7,094 bases of DNA, taken from positions 3,967-11,060 of the forward strand of contig MGNL01000088.1 in the NCBI GenBank assembly GCA_001796785.1, read 5' to 3'. This DNA is from Chloroflexi bacterium RBG_16_51_16. Its GTDB lineage: Bacteria; Chloroflexota; Anaerolineae; Anaerolineales; Villigracilaceae. The position numbers were made by a program, and so were the translations under genes. Of the stretch, positions 1 through 6,301 are shown in pieces; positions within the stretch are counted from its first letter, which is position 1, and the number at the start of each line of letters is the position of its first letter. Under the pieces are notes generated by a model. The model saw nothing but the letters and a program-made list of their open reading frames with translations. It was not told where the DNA came from and searched no databases.

Positions 1-1
1 G

Positions 2-925
2 CTGGTGCTTTTCTTACCGCTGCTGCGTTATTCGCTGGATCACCCGGATATATATTCCTACCGGGCGTTTTCCAGGTTGGGAAATGTCGAGGCACCGCTG
101 CCGGGCCCGGCGCTGCAGATCTTCCTCTCGAACCTGGGGCGCAGCCTGGCGATGTTCAACTGGGACGACGGGGAGATCTGGGTTAACTCGGTGCCCCATC
201 GTCCCGCGTTCGACGTTGTGACGGCTGCCTTCTTTTTAATCGGATTTGTCCTGCTCTTATTGAGATACATCCGCGAGCGGGATTGGCGGGATTTGTTCAT
301 CCTGGTATCCATACCGGTGCTGCTCCTGCCATCCAGCCTCTCGCTTGCGTTCCCTGCTGAGAACCCGGCTTTAAATAGAGCAGCAGGTGCGGCTGTGCCA
401 GCATTCTTGGTCAGCGCTATGGCTTTGGATGGATTCCTGGGAGCTTTTTCCAATCCAACAACGAAACCGGGAAGCAATCTACGTCTGTCCCAAAGCATTA
501 TCCAGGGAATCCTGGCAGTGCTCCTGCTGGCCGGCTGCGCGTTCCAGAACTATGACCTGGTCTTCAATCAATTCGATCGGAATTTCCGGGCTGGCGCATG
601 GAACACCTCAGAAATGGGAAAGCTCATCAGCCAGTACCGCAGCGATTACGGAACCACTGATTCGATTTGGATCGTGCCTTACCCGCACTGGGTGGATACA
701 CGCCTGCCGGGTGTTTGGGCGGGAATCCCAAACCGCGATTTTGCACGCTGGCCTGAAAACCTGCCCGAGACTCAAGGATTACCGACACCTAAATTGTTCA
801 TGTTCAATCAGGAGGATCATGAAACTGAGCAGACCCTCAGGGAACTTTACCCGGGAGGTATACTGACCCGCTACGTTTCAGCGACACCCGGAAAAGATTT
901 TTTTGTGTTCTTTGTTGAACGATGA
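2..925 (+). CDS. GT39-like membrane glycosyltransferase, C-terminal part (5' end outside window)
   Basis: This reading frame is already open at the left edge, so the GTG at base 5 is probably an internal valine codon and the true start lies upstream. Counting from that codon, about 306 residues remain. An N-proximal 'LDHPDIYSYR' segment is followed by hydrophobic, probably membrane-spanning segments near residues 71-89, 97-117, 126-148 and 161-180. Between the second and third is 'ENPALNRAAGAAVP' (bases 359-400), resembling the H/N-R-A-x-G-x-x-P stretch late in GT39 (PMT/ArnT-type) membrane domains. The last roughly 115 residues are non-membrane and probably extracytoplasmic; they contain 'PYPHWVDTRLPGVWAGIP' and end in 'GKDFFVFFVER', as in related Chloroflexota proteins. 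GT39-type enzymes usually transfer sugars from a polyprenyl-phosphate donor on the outer face of the membrane. Their catalytic acidic residues lie in the first loop, which is missing here, so activity cannot be judged. The stop overlaps the start of the next gene. Membrane GT-C type is fairly sure; donor and acceptor are unknown. Confidence 0.88.
   Translation: MVLFLPLLRYSLDHPDIYSYRAFSRLGNVEAPLPGPALQIFLSNLGRSLAMFNWDDGEIWVNSVPHRPAFDVVTAAFFLIGFVLLLLRYIRERDWRDLFILVSIPVLLLPSSLSLAFPAENPALNRAAGAAVPAFLVSAMALDGFLGAFSNPTTKPGSNLRLSQSIIQGILAVLLLAGCAFQNYDLVFNQFDRNFRAGAWNTSEMGKLISQYRSDYGTTDSIWIVPYPHWVDTRLPGVWAGIPNRDFARWPENLPETQGLPTPKLFMFNQEDHETEQTLRELYPGGILTRYVSATPGKDFFVFFVER
919..925 (+). promoter_or_regulatory. 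ATGA stop-start overlap (likely translational coupling)
   Basis: The TGA stop (923-925) of the upstream glycosyltransferase overlaps the ATG (922-924) of the 1649-residue gene. The 20 bases before this ATG are T-rich and show no purine-rich Shine-Dalgarno sequence. Start by ribosomes terminating on the upstream gene is therefore the simplest reading. It implies a shared transcript and linked production of the two membrane proteins. The overlap is seen directly; the coupling is inferred. Confidence 0.6.
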
Positions 926-2391
926 CAGCCAAGAGAACCTCGATCTACGACCTGCTGCTGATCGCCATACTGCTCCTGGCGGTATCTTTTCGCGTTGTGG
1001 GGTTGAACTGGGATGAGAACCAGCACCTGCATCCCGATGAGCGTTTCCTGACCATGGTGGAGACCGCGCTGCAGCCCAGGACCTGCTCCACTCCAGGCAT
1101 TTCAGTGGAGGCCTGCCCCGAAGAACAAAAGACCTGGATCAGCCCGTCCCTTTATTTCAACACGGCCAAATCCAGCATGAATCCGCATAACCGCGGATAT
1201 GGATTCTTTGTGTATGGAACGCTGCCGATCTTTTTGGTGCGCTACCTGGCCGAACTACTCGGGCAAACCGGCTATGACCAGGTGCATCTGGTCGGCCGGA
1301 TGGTTTCGGCTGCCGCCGACCTGGGTGTGATCGTGCTGCTCTTCCTGATAACTGCGCGTTTGTATGGACGCAAAGTTGGTTACCTGGCAGCAGCCTTCTC
1401 CGCGCTGGCTGTGATGCAGATCCAGCAATCGCATTTCTTTACCGTGGATAATCCCGCAAATTTCTTCACATTCCTTGCGATCTTCTTCGCCGTGTTGATC
1501 GCGAGCAACGATGAGCAAACGCACGTAGCCAGGAATGATGATGTGGCGGCGAATAAGAAGATTAGATCAATTGGGGATCCACTCTTGTTGTACGCCGTCG
1601 GTTTCGGGATCTCCCTCGGTATGGCGGTTGCTTCCAAGCTCAACGCTGCGCCGCTCGCGCTGCTGCTGCCCGCTGCGTTCGCAGTCCGCCACTTTACGCG
1701 CGCACAAGCGCGCCCGTCTGCGAGCTTGGATCAACGGCAAACAACGCCCGACGCAAATACGAGCAATGAATTCTGGACGCAAATCACAATTTATCTGGTA
1801 TCTGCTGCCGTCGCAGCTGCGCTAACCTTCCGTATTTTCCAGCCGTATGCCTTCGCTGGCATCGGGCTCAATCCCGCCTGGTTGAGCAACCTCAACGAGC
1901 TGCGGGCGCAATCCAGCGGCGATGTCGACGTGCCGTTTGCGCTGCAGTGGGCGCGACGTTCCCATCTCTACTCTTTTCAGAATTTAACCACCTGGGGACT
2001 CGGCCTGCCGCTCGGGATCCTGGCCTGGCTCGGTTTCATCTGGATGGGATGGCGGGCTTTCAAGGGCGAATGGCGGCACTTGCTCCTTTGGGGTTGGGCA
2101 GCTTTTTACTTCGGCTGGCAGTCCCTGGCTTTCAACCCCACCATGCGCTATCAACTGCCCATCTATCCACTGCTGTGCATGCTGGCCGCCTGGCTGGTCT
2201 TCGATCTGTGGGAACGAGGACATGGAGGCAAAAATATTTGGCGGGTTGCCGCCATCTCAACCGGAGCGCTGGTCCTGGTTTCCACCCTTGCATGGGCTTA
2301 TGCCTTCACCCGCATTTATACCCATCCACACACCCGGGTTGCAGCGACGCGTTGGATCTATCAAAACCTGCCGGGCGCGATCAATCTCCAC
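922..2391 (+). other. Domain: GT39-like membrane glycosyltransferase unit of the fusion
   Basis: This covers residues 1-490 of the 1649-residue protein. Hydrophobic segments lie roughly at 9-28, 94-113, 123-147, 152-195 (two spans), 221-257 (two spans), 284-311, 357-377, 384-404, 412-429 and 438-461, giving the multi-span layout of GT-C enzymes. The acidic residues D39/E40 sit in the first loop after the first span, where GT39 proteins carry the residue that engages the acceptor or metal. Two hydrophilic loops at about 196-220 and 259-283 carry many charged and polar residues and look poorly constrained. The unit ends in 'AATRWIYQNLPG' (474-485), the start of the soluble cap. Span limits are by-eye estimates. 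Confidence 0.8.
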
Positions 2392-5300
2392 ATCGATACC
2401 AATGGACAATCAGCTGCATCCGATCCGGGATATTTCCAACAGCCGCTGTCCTTCCCCTATGGAACCATCATTAATGGTGAAGCGCCTTTTATTACCGGGT
2501 TTGTTCCAAAACAAAGCGGAACCATTATGGAAGTGCTGCTTCCACACATCGCCAGTCCACAGACAACTCCCCAAATCCTCAACCTGAGCGTTGCGACCTC
2601 TGCGGAGTTCCTCCCCGAGCAGATGCTGGCGGATAAATCCAATTCCATATCATTTGCTCAACCAACCGGTGCAGAAAGCCAGATCATAAAATTTGAAAAG
2701 CCTGTTCCAGTGGTTGAGGGACAAACCTATTTCCTGCGCATCGAAACCAACGGTGAGCTGAGCCTGGAGGGCGCCGCGCCGATCAACGAATCGTCCTGGG
2801 ATGACGGCCTGCCGCTGCGCATGGACGGCTTCGATGGATTCGGAGGTTTATATAACGGTACCTTGAACTTCGAGATGTACTGGGACGACAACCTGGCGAA
2901 ACTCGACCGGTTTGTAACCATGCTGAGCCAGGGCGATTACATCTTTATCACTTCCAACCGACAGTGGGCTTCGGTGACGCGCATACCGGAACGATTTCCC
3001 CTGACGACCCAGTATTACCGTTTGCTGATCGGCTGCCCGGATGGACAAGAGGTCATCTGGTGCTACAACGTAGCCCAACCCGATATGTTCCCAGGCACGC
3101 TCGGTTATGAACTGGAAGCGGTTTTTGAATCGTTTCCATCGCTTGAGCTCCCCGGTTTAAAGGCGATCGAATGGAATGACCAGTTCGCCGAGGAAGCCTT
3201 CACCGTGTACGATCATCCGAAGGTGTTGATCTTCAAGAAAAGCAAGGATTTTAATTCTGCCAGCGTGCGGTCCCAGCTCAGTGAGGTGGATCTGTCAGGG
3301 GTCGTCCACCTGACACCCAAGAACGCCGCTAATTACAAGGACCTCATGCTTTCACCCGATAAGCTGAGCCGCGTCCGAGTCGGCGGGACATGGTCCGACC
3401 TGTTCGATTACGATTGGCTCCAAAATAAGTTTCCCCTGCTTGGAGCGGTCATCTGGTATGGATTCATTTTTATTCTTGGCCTGAGCGCCTATCCACTCGC
3501 CCGACTGGCACTTCCCGGTCTTGGGGACCGAGGTTACGCGGTGAGCCGTACTTTGGGCCTGGCTTTGCTCGCATACATTGCATGGCTTGGCGGTTCGATC
3601 GGGATTCCGTATACCCGAATCAGCATTGGTGTGATTTTTGCGTTTATGGTTGGTACCGGGTTGATCCTGGGCTGGAATCAACGCGAAAAGCTGCGCTCGG
3701 AGTGGAAGTCCAAGCGATCCTATTACCTTACCGTTGAACTTATCTTCCTGGCCTTTTTTATCCTCGACCTGCTGATCCGGATCGGTAATCCCGACCTATG
3801 GCATCCCGCCAAAGGCGGCGAACGACCGATGGATTTTTCGTATTTCAACGCCATCCTGAAAGGGACAAGCTTCCCGCCGTATGACCCGTGGTTCGCGGGC
3901 GGTTACATCAACTACTATTATTACGGTTATGTGCTGGTTGGCACACCCGTGAAGCTGCTGGGGATCGTCCCGTCGATCTCATATAACCTGATCCTGCCGA
4001 CGCTCTTCGCCTTGGTGGCGATCGGCGCGTTCGCCATCGGCTGGAATTTAATGGAATCGAAGCGGGTATCCGACGCACGCGATCAAGCGACAAAGCAGCC
4101 CGACCCGGCCGACAACCTCGATCCGCGTTTTATTTCCGGCATGGCGGGATCCTTGATGCTCGTGTTGCTTGGCAACCTGGGCACGGTGAGGATGCTTTTC
4201 CAGGGATTCCAGCGCATGGCCGCGCCCGGTGGGATTATCACTCATGCTAATATCCTCCAGCGCTGGATCTGGGCGGTGCAGGGTTTTTTCATGTCGGTAA
4301 CCGGGGCGCTCCTGCCGATCGGCCGCGGCGACTGGTACTGGTTCCCCAGCCGGGTCATACCCGCTCCCAACGACGTCGAACCGATCACCGAATTTCCCTT
4401 CTTCACGTTTTTATATGGCGATCTGCACGCGCACATGATCGTCCTGCCTTTCACGCTGTTTATCTTGATCTGGGCGTTATCCTTCGTGAAAGCACGCGGC
4501 AGGATGGGATTGGCATCCTGGATTTCCACTTTCGGTATTGGCGCCCTCATGATCGGTTTGCTGCGACCAACGAACACCTGGGATCTTTATACGTATTTCC
4601 CACTGGCTGCGTTGGCAGTGGGCTACACCCTGCTCCGGCACACGGATTGGCGGCCGAAATTCACGCTTCCGCGCTGGATGATCAAGATCGCACCGGCTGC
4701 AGCTGCAGGTATTCTTCTTTATCTCCTATCATCCTGGCTTTATCTGCCATATTCATACTGGTACAGCCAGGCTTATGGCGCGGTTGAACCCTGGTTAAGA
4801 TCCCATACGCCCTTAAGTTCTTATTTCACCCATTGGGGATTGTTCCTGTTCGTGATCGCAGCCTGGCTTGCCTGGGAGACCCGCGAATGGATGGCGGCTA
4901 CGCCTGTTTCGGCATTGTCCAGGTTGCGTCCCTATCAATTGGCAATCGAGATGAGCCTGGCTGCGCTGCTTGTCTTCCTGCTTTATTTTGGCATCAAAGG
5001 AATTTGGATCGGCTGGCTGGCACTGCCGCTTCTGTTGTGGGCGGGCATGTTGATCCTGCGACCGCGTCAGCCAGGCGCCAAGCGCGGCGTATTATTGATG
5101 ATCGGCACGGCGCTCGTGTTAACCATGGCGGTCGAGTTGGTGGTGCTGCGCGGCGACATCGGCCGGATGAACACGGTGTTCAAATTGTATTTGCAAGCCT
5201 GGACCTTGTTCGCAGTGTGTACGGCGGCCGCGTTCGGCTGGCTGCTGGCGGAATTCAACCACTGGCTGCCCCGCTGGCGGGCAGTCTTCCAGTGGGGACT

Positions 5301-5871
5301 GCTTATCCTTGTGGCAGGCACTTTCCTGTTCACGCTCACTGCGGCTTCAGATAAGATCGCCGACCGGCTGGCACCCAACGCACCGCACACCCTCGACAGC
5401 ATGACGTACATGGCTTACGCGCAGCTGTGGGACGGCAACACGATGGACCTGGGCGAGGATTACCGCGCCATTCGCTGGATGCAGGACAACGTGCAAGGTT
5501 CACCGGTCATTGTGGAAGCCAACTGCTCCGAATACCGCTGGTGCACGCGTTACACGATCTACACCGGCCTGCCAGGTGTGGTCGGATGGAACTGGCACCA
5601 GCGCCAGCAGCGCGCCCTCATATCCCCGAACCGCATCACCGACCGCATCAATGAAATCGGGCTGTTTTATACTGGTGGAGAAATCGAGCAGGCGCTCTCC
5701 TTCCTGAAAAAATACAATGTGAAATACTTCATCGTGGGTCAATTGGAGAGGAACATCTATCCGGTAGTGAACGATGTGGATGGGCTGATCAAATTTCAGC
5801 AGTACGACGGAAAATATTGGCGGTCAGTCTACCACGACCTGCATACGACCATCTACGAAGTCCTGCCTTGA
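922..5871 (+). CDS. GT39-like glycosyltransferase fused to DUF2298/YYY membrane protein (1649 aa)
   Basis: One uninterrupted frame encodes a very large polytopic protein. The N-terminal unit has a first membrane segment (about residues 9-28), then a first-loop acidic pair in 'HPDERF' (D39, E40) with a further D31/E32 before it. These match the position of the catalytic Asp/Glu of GT39/GT-C enzymes. 'RMVSAAADLG', 'SHFFTVDNPA' (D176) and a late 'MRYQLPIYP' (R409, Y410) also fit GT39. A non-membrane, strand-rich region covers about 490-774 and a linker 775-838. The DUF2298 (TIGR03662 'YYY') unit starts near W845-Y846. It shows 'GGERPMDF' (967-972), 'NYYYYGY' (997-1003), 'EFPFFTFLYGDLHAH' (1157-1171), 'NTWD' (1218-1221) and 'RMNTVFKLY' (1415-1423), then a soluble tail with 'GLPGVVGWNWHQ'. 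DUF2298 alone is normally a separate protein of several hundred residues, so this is a two-unit fusion. The start is set by the ATGA overlap. The likely role is sugar transfer outside the membrane for a surface glycan or glycoprotein; the substrate is unknown. Family calls are strong and function is inferred. Confidence 0.95.
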   Translation: MTAKRTSIYDLLLIAILLLAVSFRVVGLNWDENQHLHPDERFLTMVETALQPRTCSTPGISVEACPEEQKTWISPSLYFNTAKSSMNPHNRGYGFFVYGTLPIFLVRYLAELLGQTGYDQVHLVGRMVSAAADLGVIVLLFLITARLYGRKVGYLAAAFSALAVMQIQQSHFFTVDNPANFFTFLAIFFAVLIASNDEQTHVARNDDVAANKKIRSIGDPLLLYAVGFGISLGMAVASKLNAAPLALLLPAAFAVRHFTRAQARPSASLDQRQTTPDANTSNEFWTQITIYLVSAAVAAALTFRIFQPYAFAGIGLNPAWLSNLNELRAQSSGDVDVPFALQWARRSHLYSFQNLTTWGLGLPLGILAWLGFIWMGWRAFKGEWRHLLLWGWAAFYFGWQSLAFNPTMRYQLPIYPLLCMLAAWLVFDLWERGHGGKNIWRVAAISTGALVLVSTLAWAYAFTRIYTHPHTRVAATRWIYQNLPGAINLHIDTNGQSAASDPGYFQQPLSFPYGTIINGEAPFITGFVPKQSGTIMEVLLPHIASPQTTPQILNLSVATSAEFLPEQMLADKSNSISFAQPTGAESQIIKFEKPVPVVEGQTYFLRIETNGELSLEGAAPINESSWDDGLPLRMDGFDGFGGLYNGTLNFEMYWDDNLAKLDRFVTMLSQGDYIFITSNRQWASVTRIPERFPLTTQYYRLLIGCPDGQEVIWCYNVAQPDMFPGTLGYELEAVFESFPSLELPGLKAIEWNDQFAEEAFTVYDHPKVLIFKKSKDFNSASVRSQLSEVDLSGVVHLTPKNAANYKDLMLSPDKLSRVRVGGTWSDLFDYDWLQNKFPLLGAVIWYGFIFILGLSAYPLARLALPGLGDRGYAVSRTLGLALLAYIAWLGGSIGIPYTRISIGVIFAFMVGTGLILGWNQREKLRSEWKSKRSYYLTVELIFLAFFILDLLIRIGNPDLWHPAKGGERPMDFSYFNAILKGTSFPPYDPWFAGGYINYYYYGYVLVGTPVKLLGIVPSISYNLILPTLFALVAIGAFAIGWNLMESKRVSDARDQATKQPDPADNLDPRFISGMAGSLMLVLLGNLGTVRMLFQGFQRMAAPGGIITHANILQRWIWAVQGFFMSVTGALLPIGRGDWYWFPSRVIPAPNDVEPITEFPFFTFLYGDLHAHMIVLPFTLFILIWALSFVKARGRMGLASWISTFGIGALMIGLLRPTNTWDLYTYFPLAALAVGYTLLRHTDWRPKFTLPRWMIKIAPAAAAGILLYLLSSWLYLPYSYWYSQAYGAVEPWLRSHTPLSSYFTHWGLFLFVIAAWLAWETREWMAATPVSALSRLRPYQLAIEMSLAALLVFLLYFGIKGIWIGWLALPLLLWAGMLILRPRQPGAKRGVLLMIGTALVLTMAVELVVLRGDIGRMNTVFKLYLQAWTLFAVCTAAAFGWLLAEFNHWLPRWRAVFQWGLLILVAGTFLFTLTAASDKIADRLAPNAPHTLDSMTYMAYAQLWDGNTMDLGEDYRAIRWMQDNVQGSPVIVEANCSEYRWCTRYTIYTGLPGVVGWNWHQRQQRALISPNRITDRINEIGLFYTGGEIEQALSFLKKYNVKYFIVGQLERNIYPVVNDVDGLIKFQQYDGKYWRSVYHDLHTTIYEVLP
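2392..3435 (+). other. Domain: soluble inter-unit region and linker between GT39 and DUF2298 units
   Basis: Residues 491-838 contain no convincing membrane span. The first part (about 540-650) alternates short hydrophobic strands with polar turns, for example 'PVVEGQTYFLRIETNGELSL', and could be a beta-sandwich of carbohydrate-binding type; I cannot assign it to a known family. The next part includes 'LDRFVTMLSQGDYIFITSNR' (661-680) and ends at 'EEAFTVYDHPKVLIFKKS' (757-774), which looks like the natural C-terminus of the ancestral glycosyltransferase. Residues 775-838 then form a linker with 'RVGGTWSDLF' leading into the first span of the DUF2298 unit. By the GT-C topology this region should lie outside the cytoplasmic membrane; that is inference. 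Confidence 0.6.
3436..5868 (+). other. Domain: complete DUF2298 / YYY membrane unit of the fusion
   Basis: Residues 839-1649 match the whole length of stand-alone DUF2298 proteins. The unit starts 'WYGFIFILGLSAYPLARL', equivalent to the N-terminus of the separate paralog at 6301 ('WYLLISILGWITFPLAYF'). In order it shows 'GDRGYAVSRTLGL', the first-loop 'NPDLWHPAKGGERPMDF', the tyrosine run Y998-Y1001, 'GDLHAH' (D1167, H1169, H1171), 'RPTNTWDLY', 'HTPLSSYFTHWGLFLF' and 'RMNTVFKLYLQAW'. The tail of about 170 residues is soluble and includes 'VIVEANCSEYRWC' and 'VKYFIVGQLERNIYP'. All signature blocks are present, so nothing suggests decay. DUF2298 is regarded as a GT-C-like family of unproven activity. 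Confidence 0.9.
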
Positions 5872-5899
5872 ACAGGCGGGTTTGTCGATCGGGCAGCGA

Positions 5900-6265
5900 A
5901 TGATCTATCACATCACACCGCGTTCAGAATGGGTTTCCGCCCAGGCTGCTGGCAGCTATCGCCCGGCCAGCCTGGAGAGCGAAGGATTTATTCACTGCTC
6001 CACTGCCAGGCAGGTGCCAGCAGTGGCTCAGGCGTTTTATCGCGGCGGGGTTGGATTGATCATATTGGCTGTCAATGTTAGGTTTTTACTGAGCGAGGTC
6101 ATATGGGAACCACCCGCCGGAAAACCAACCAGGGGGGTTTCGCCACAGGACTTGTTCCCACACATTTACGGTCCCATAAATTTCGACGCGGTCCTTCGGA
6201 TCCATGACCTAATACTGGTTACCAACGGAGTGGTGATCACTCCGCAGCTTCAAGAAGAGAACTAA
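5900..6265 (+). CDS. DUF952 family protein (121 aa)
   Basis: This is a small soluble protein with no signal peptide or membrane span. It begins 'MIYHITPRSEW' and carries the DUF952 hallmarks: H4 in the opening strand, 'ASLESEGFIHCST' (23-35, with H32), 'VIWEPPAG' (67-74) and 'LFPHIYGPI' (85-93, with H88). The length is normal for the family. The frame could also open at TTG 5882, but the ATG at 5900 puts 'M-I-Y-H-I' exactly at the family's usual N-terminus, so I chose it. There is no strong ribosome-binding site; a modest GGGCAG lies at 5891-5896. DUF952 has no established function. From memory, solved members have a fold resembling ADP-ribosyltransferases, so a role in NAD or nucleotide-linked chemistry has been suggested but not shown. 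It follows the fusion gene after 28 bases and precedes a DUF2298 gene by 35 bases, so it is probably co-transcribed. Its link to membrane glycosylation is unknown. Confidence 0.93.
   Translation: MIYHITPRSEWVSAQAAGSYRPASLESEGFIHCSTARQVPAVAQAFYRGGVGLIILAVNVRFLLSEVIWEPPAGKPTRGVSPQDLFPHIYGPINFDAVLRIHDLILVTNGVVITPQLQEEN
6226..6244 (+). other. Short perfect inverted repeat near the 3' end of the DUF952 gene
   Basis: CGGAGTG and CACTCCG form a 7-base perfect stem around a 5-base loop (GTGAT). It lies inside the last codons of the DUF952 gene, ending 18 bases before its stop codon. No run of T follows, so it does not look like an intrinsic terminator. It could slow ribosomes or shield mRNA, or be chance. 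Confidence 0.3.
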
Positions 6266-6277
6266 CATTTGATAACG

Positions 6278-6301
6278 ATGATCGAAAAAATCGATACCTG
6301 A
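6278..6301 (+). other. Possible seven-codon leader ORF overlapping the DUF2298 start
   Basis: In the gap after the DUF952 gene, an ATG at 6278 opens a seven-residue frame (MIEKIDT). Its TGA (6299-6301) overlaps the ATG of the following gene as TGATG. The downstream ATG lacks a nearby Shine-Dalgarno sequence, so termination-reinitiation is conceivable. The mini-ORF itself also lacks a good ribosome site (the nearest purine run, AAGAAGAGA, is at 6252-6260, 17 bases upstream), so it may well be chance. Confidence 0.2.

Noticed and set aside
5..7. GTG as a start codon of the first gene
   Set aside because: The frame is open to the left edge and the protein begins in the middle of a GT39 membrane domain, lacking the first-loop catalytic region. 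The gene is cut by the window.
58..498. Open frame of 146 codons on the minus strand
   Set aside because: It lies wholly antisense to the glycosyltransferase frame. Its product is rich in Arg/Ser/Pro with no recognisable motif, while the plus-strand product has clear membrane spans and family motifs.
1947..2474. Open frame of 175 codons on the plus strand, offset from the fusion gene
   Set aside because: It overlaps the GT39 unit in another frame and its product looks like out-of-frame translation with no family resemblance.
4697..4708. 12-base perfect palindrome CTGCAGCTGCAG
   Set aside because: It arises from a run of alanine codons in a membrane span and has no regulatory context.
3352..5411. 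Several minus-strand frames of 61-114 codons and a 173-codon plus-strand frame at 4833
   Set aside because: All are nested in the DUF2298 unit, have unconvincing composition, and would disrupt nothing if absent; they are by-products of GC-biased codon use.
922..5871. The fusion as an assembly error or a lost stop codon joining two genes
   Set aside because: The frame is continuous through a long soluble region and an apparently ordered linker, with no frameshift, stop or abrupt compositional break. A simple lost stop would leave a short, unstructured join.
5863..5876. CCTG...CAGG pairing around the stop of the fusion gene as a terminator
   Set aside because: The stem is four pairs with no T run after it, and the next gene starts within 28 bases.
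6281..6295. Inverted repeat ATCGA-AAAAA-TCGAT in the gap before the second DUF2298 gene, as a terminator
   Set aside because: The stem is only five AT-rich pairs with no T tract after it, too weak for a terminator.
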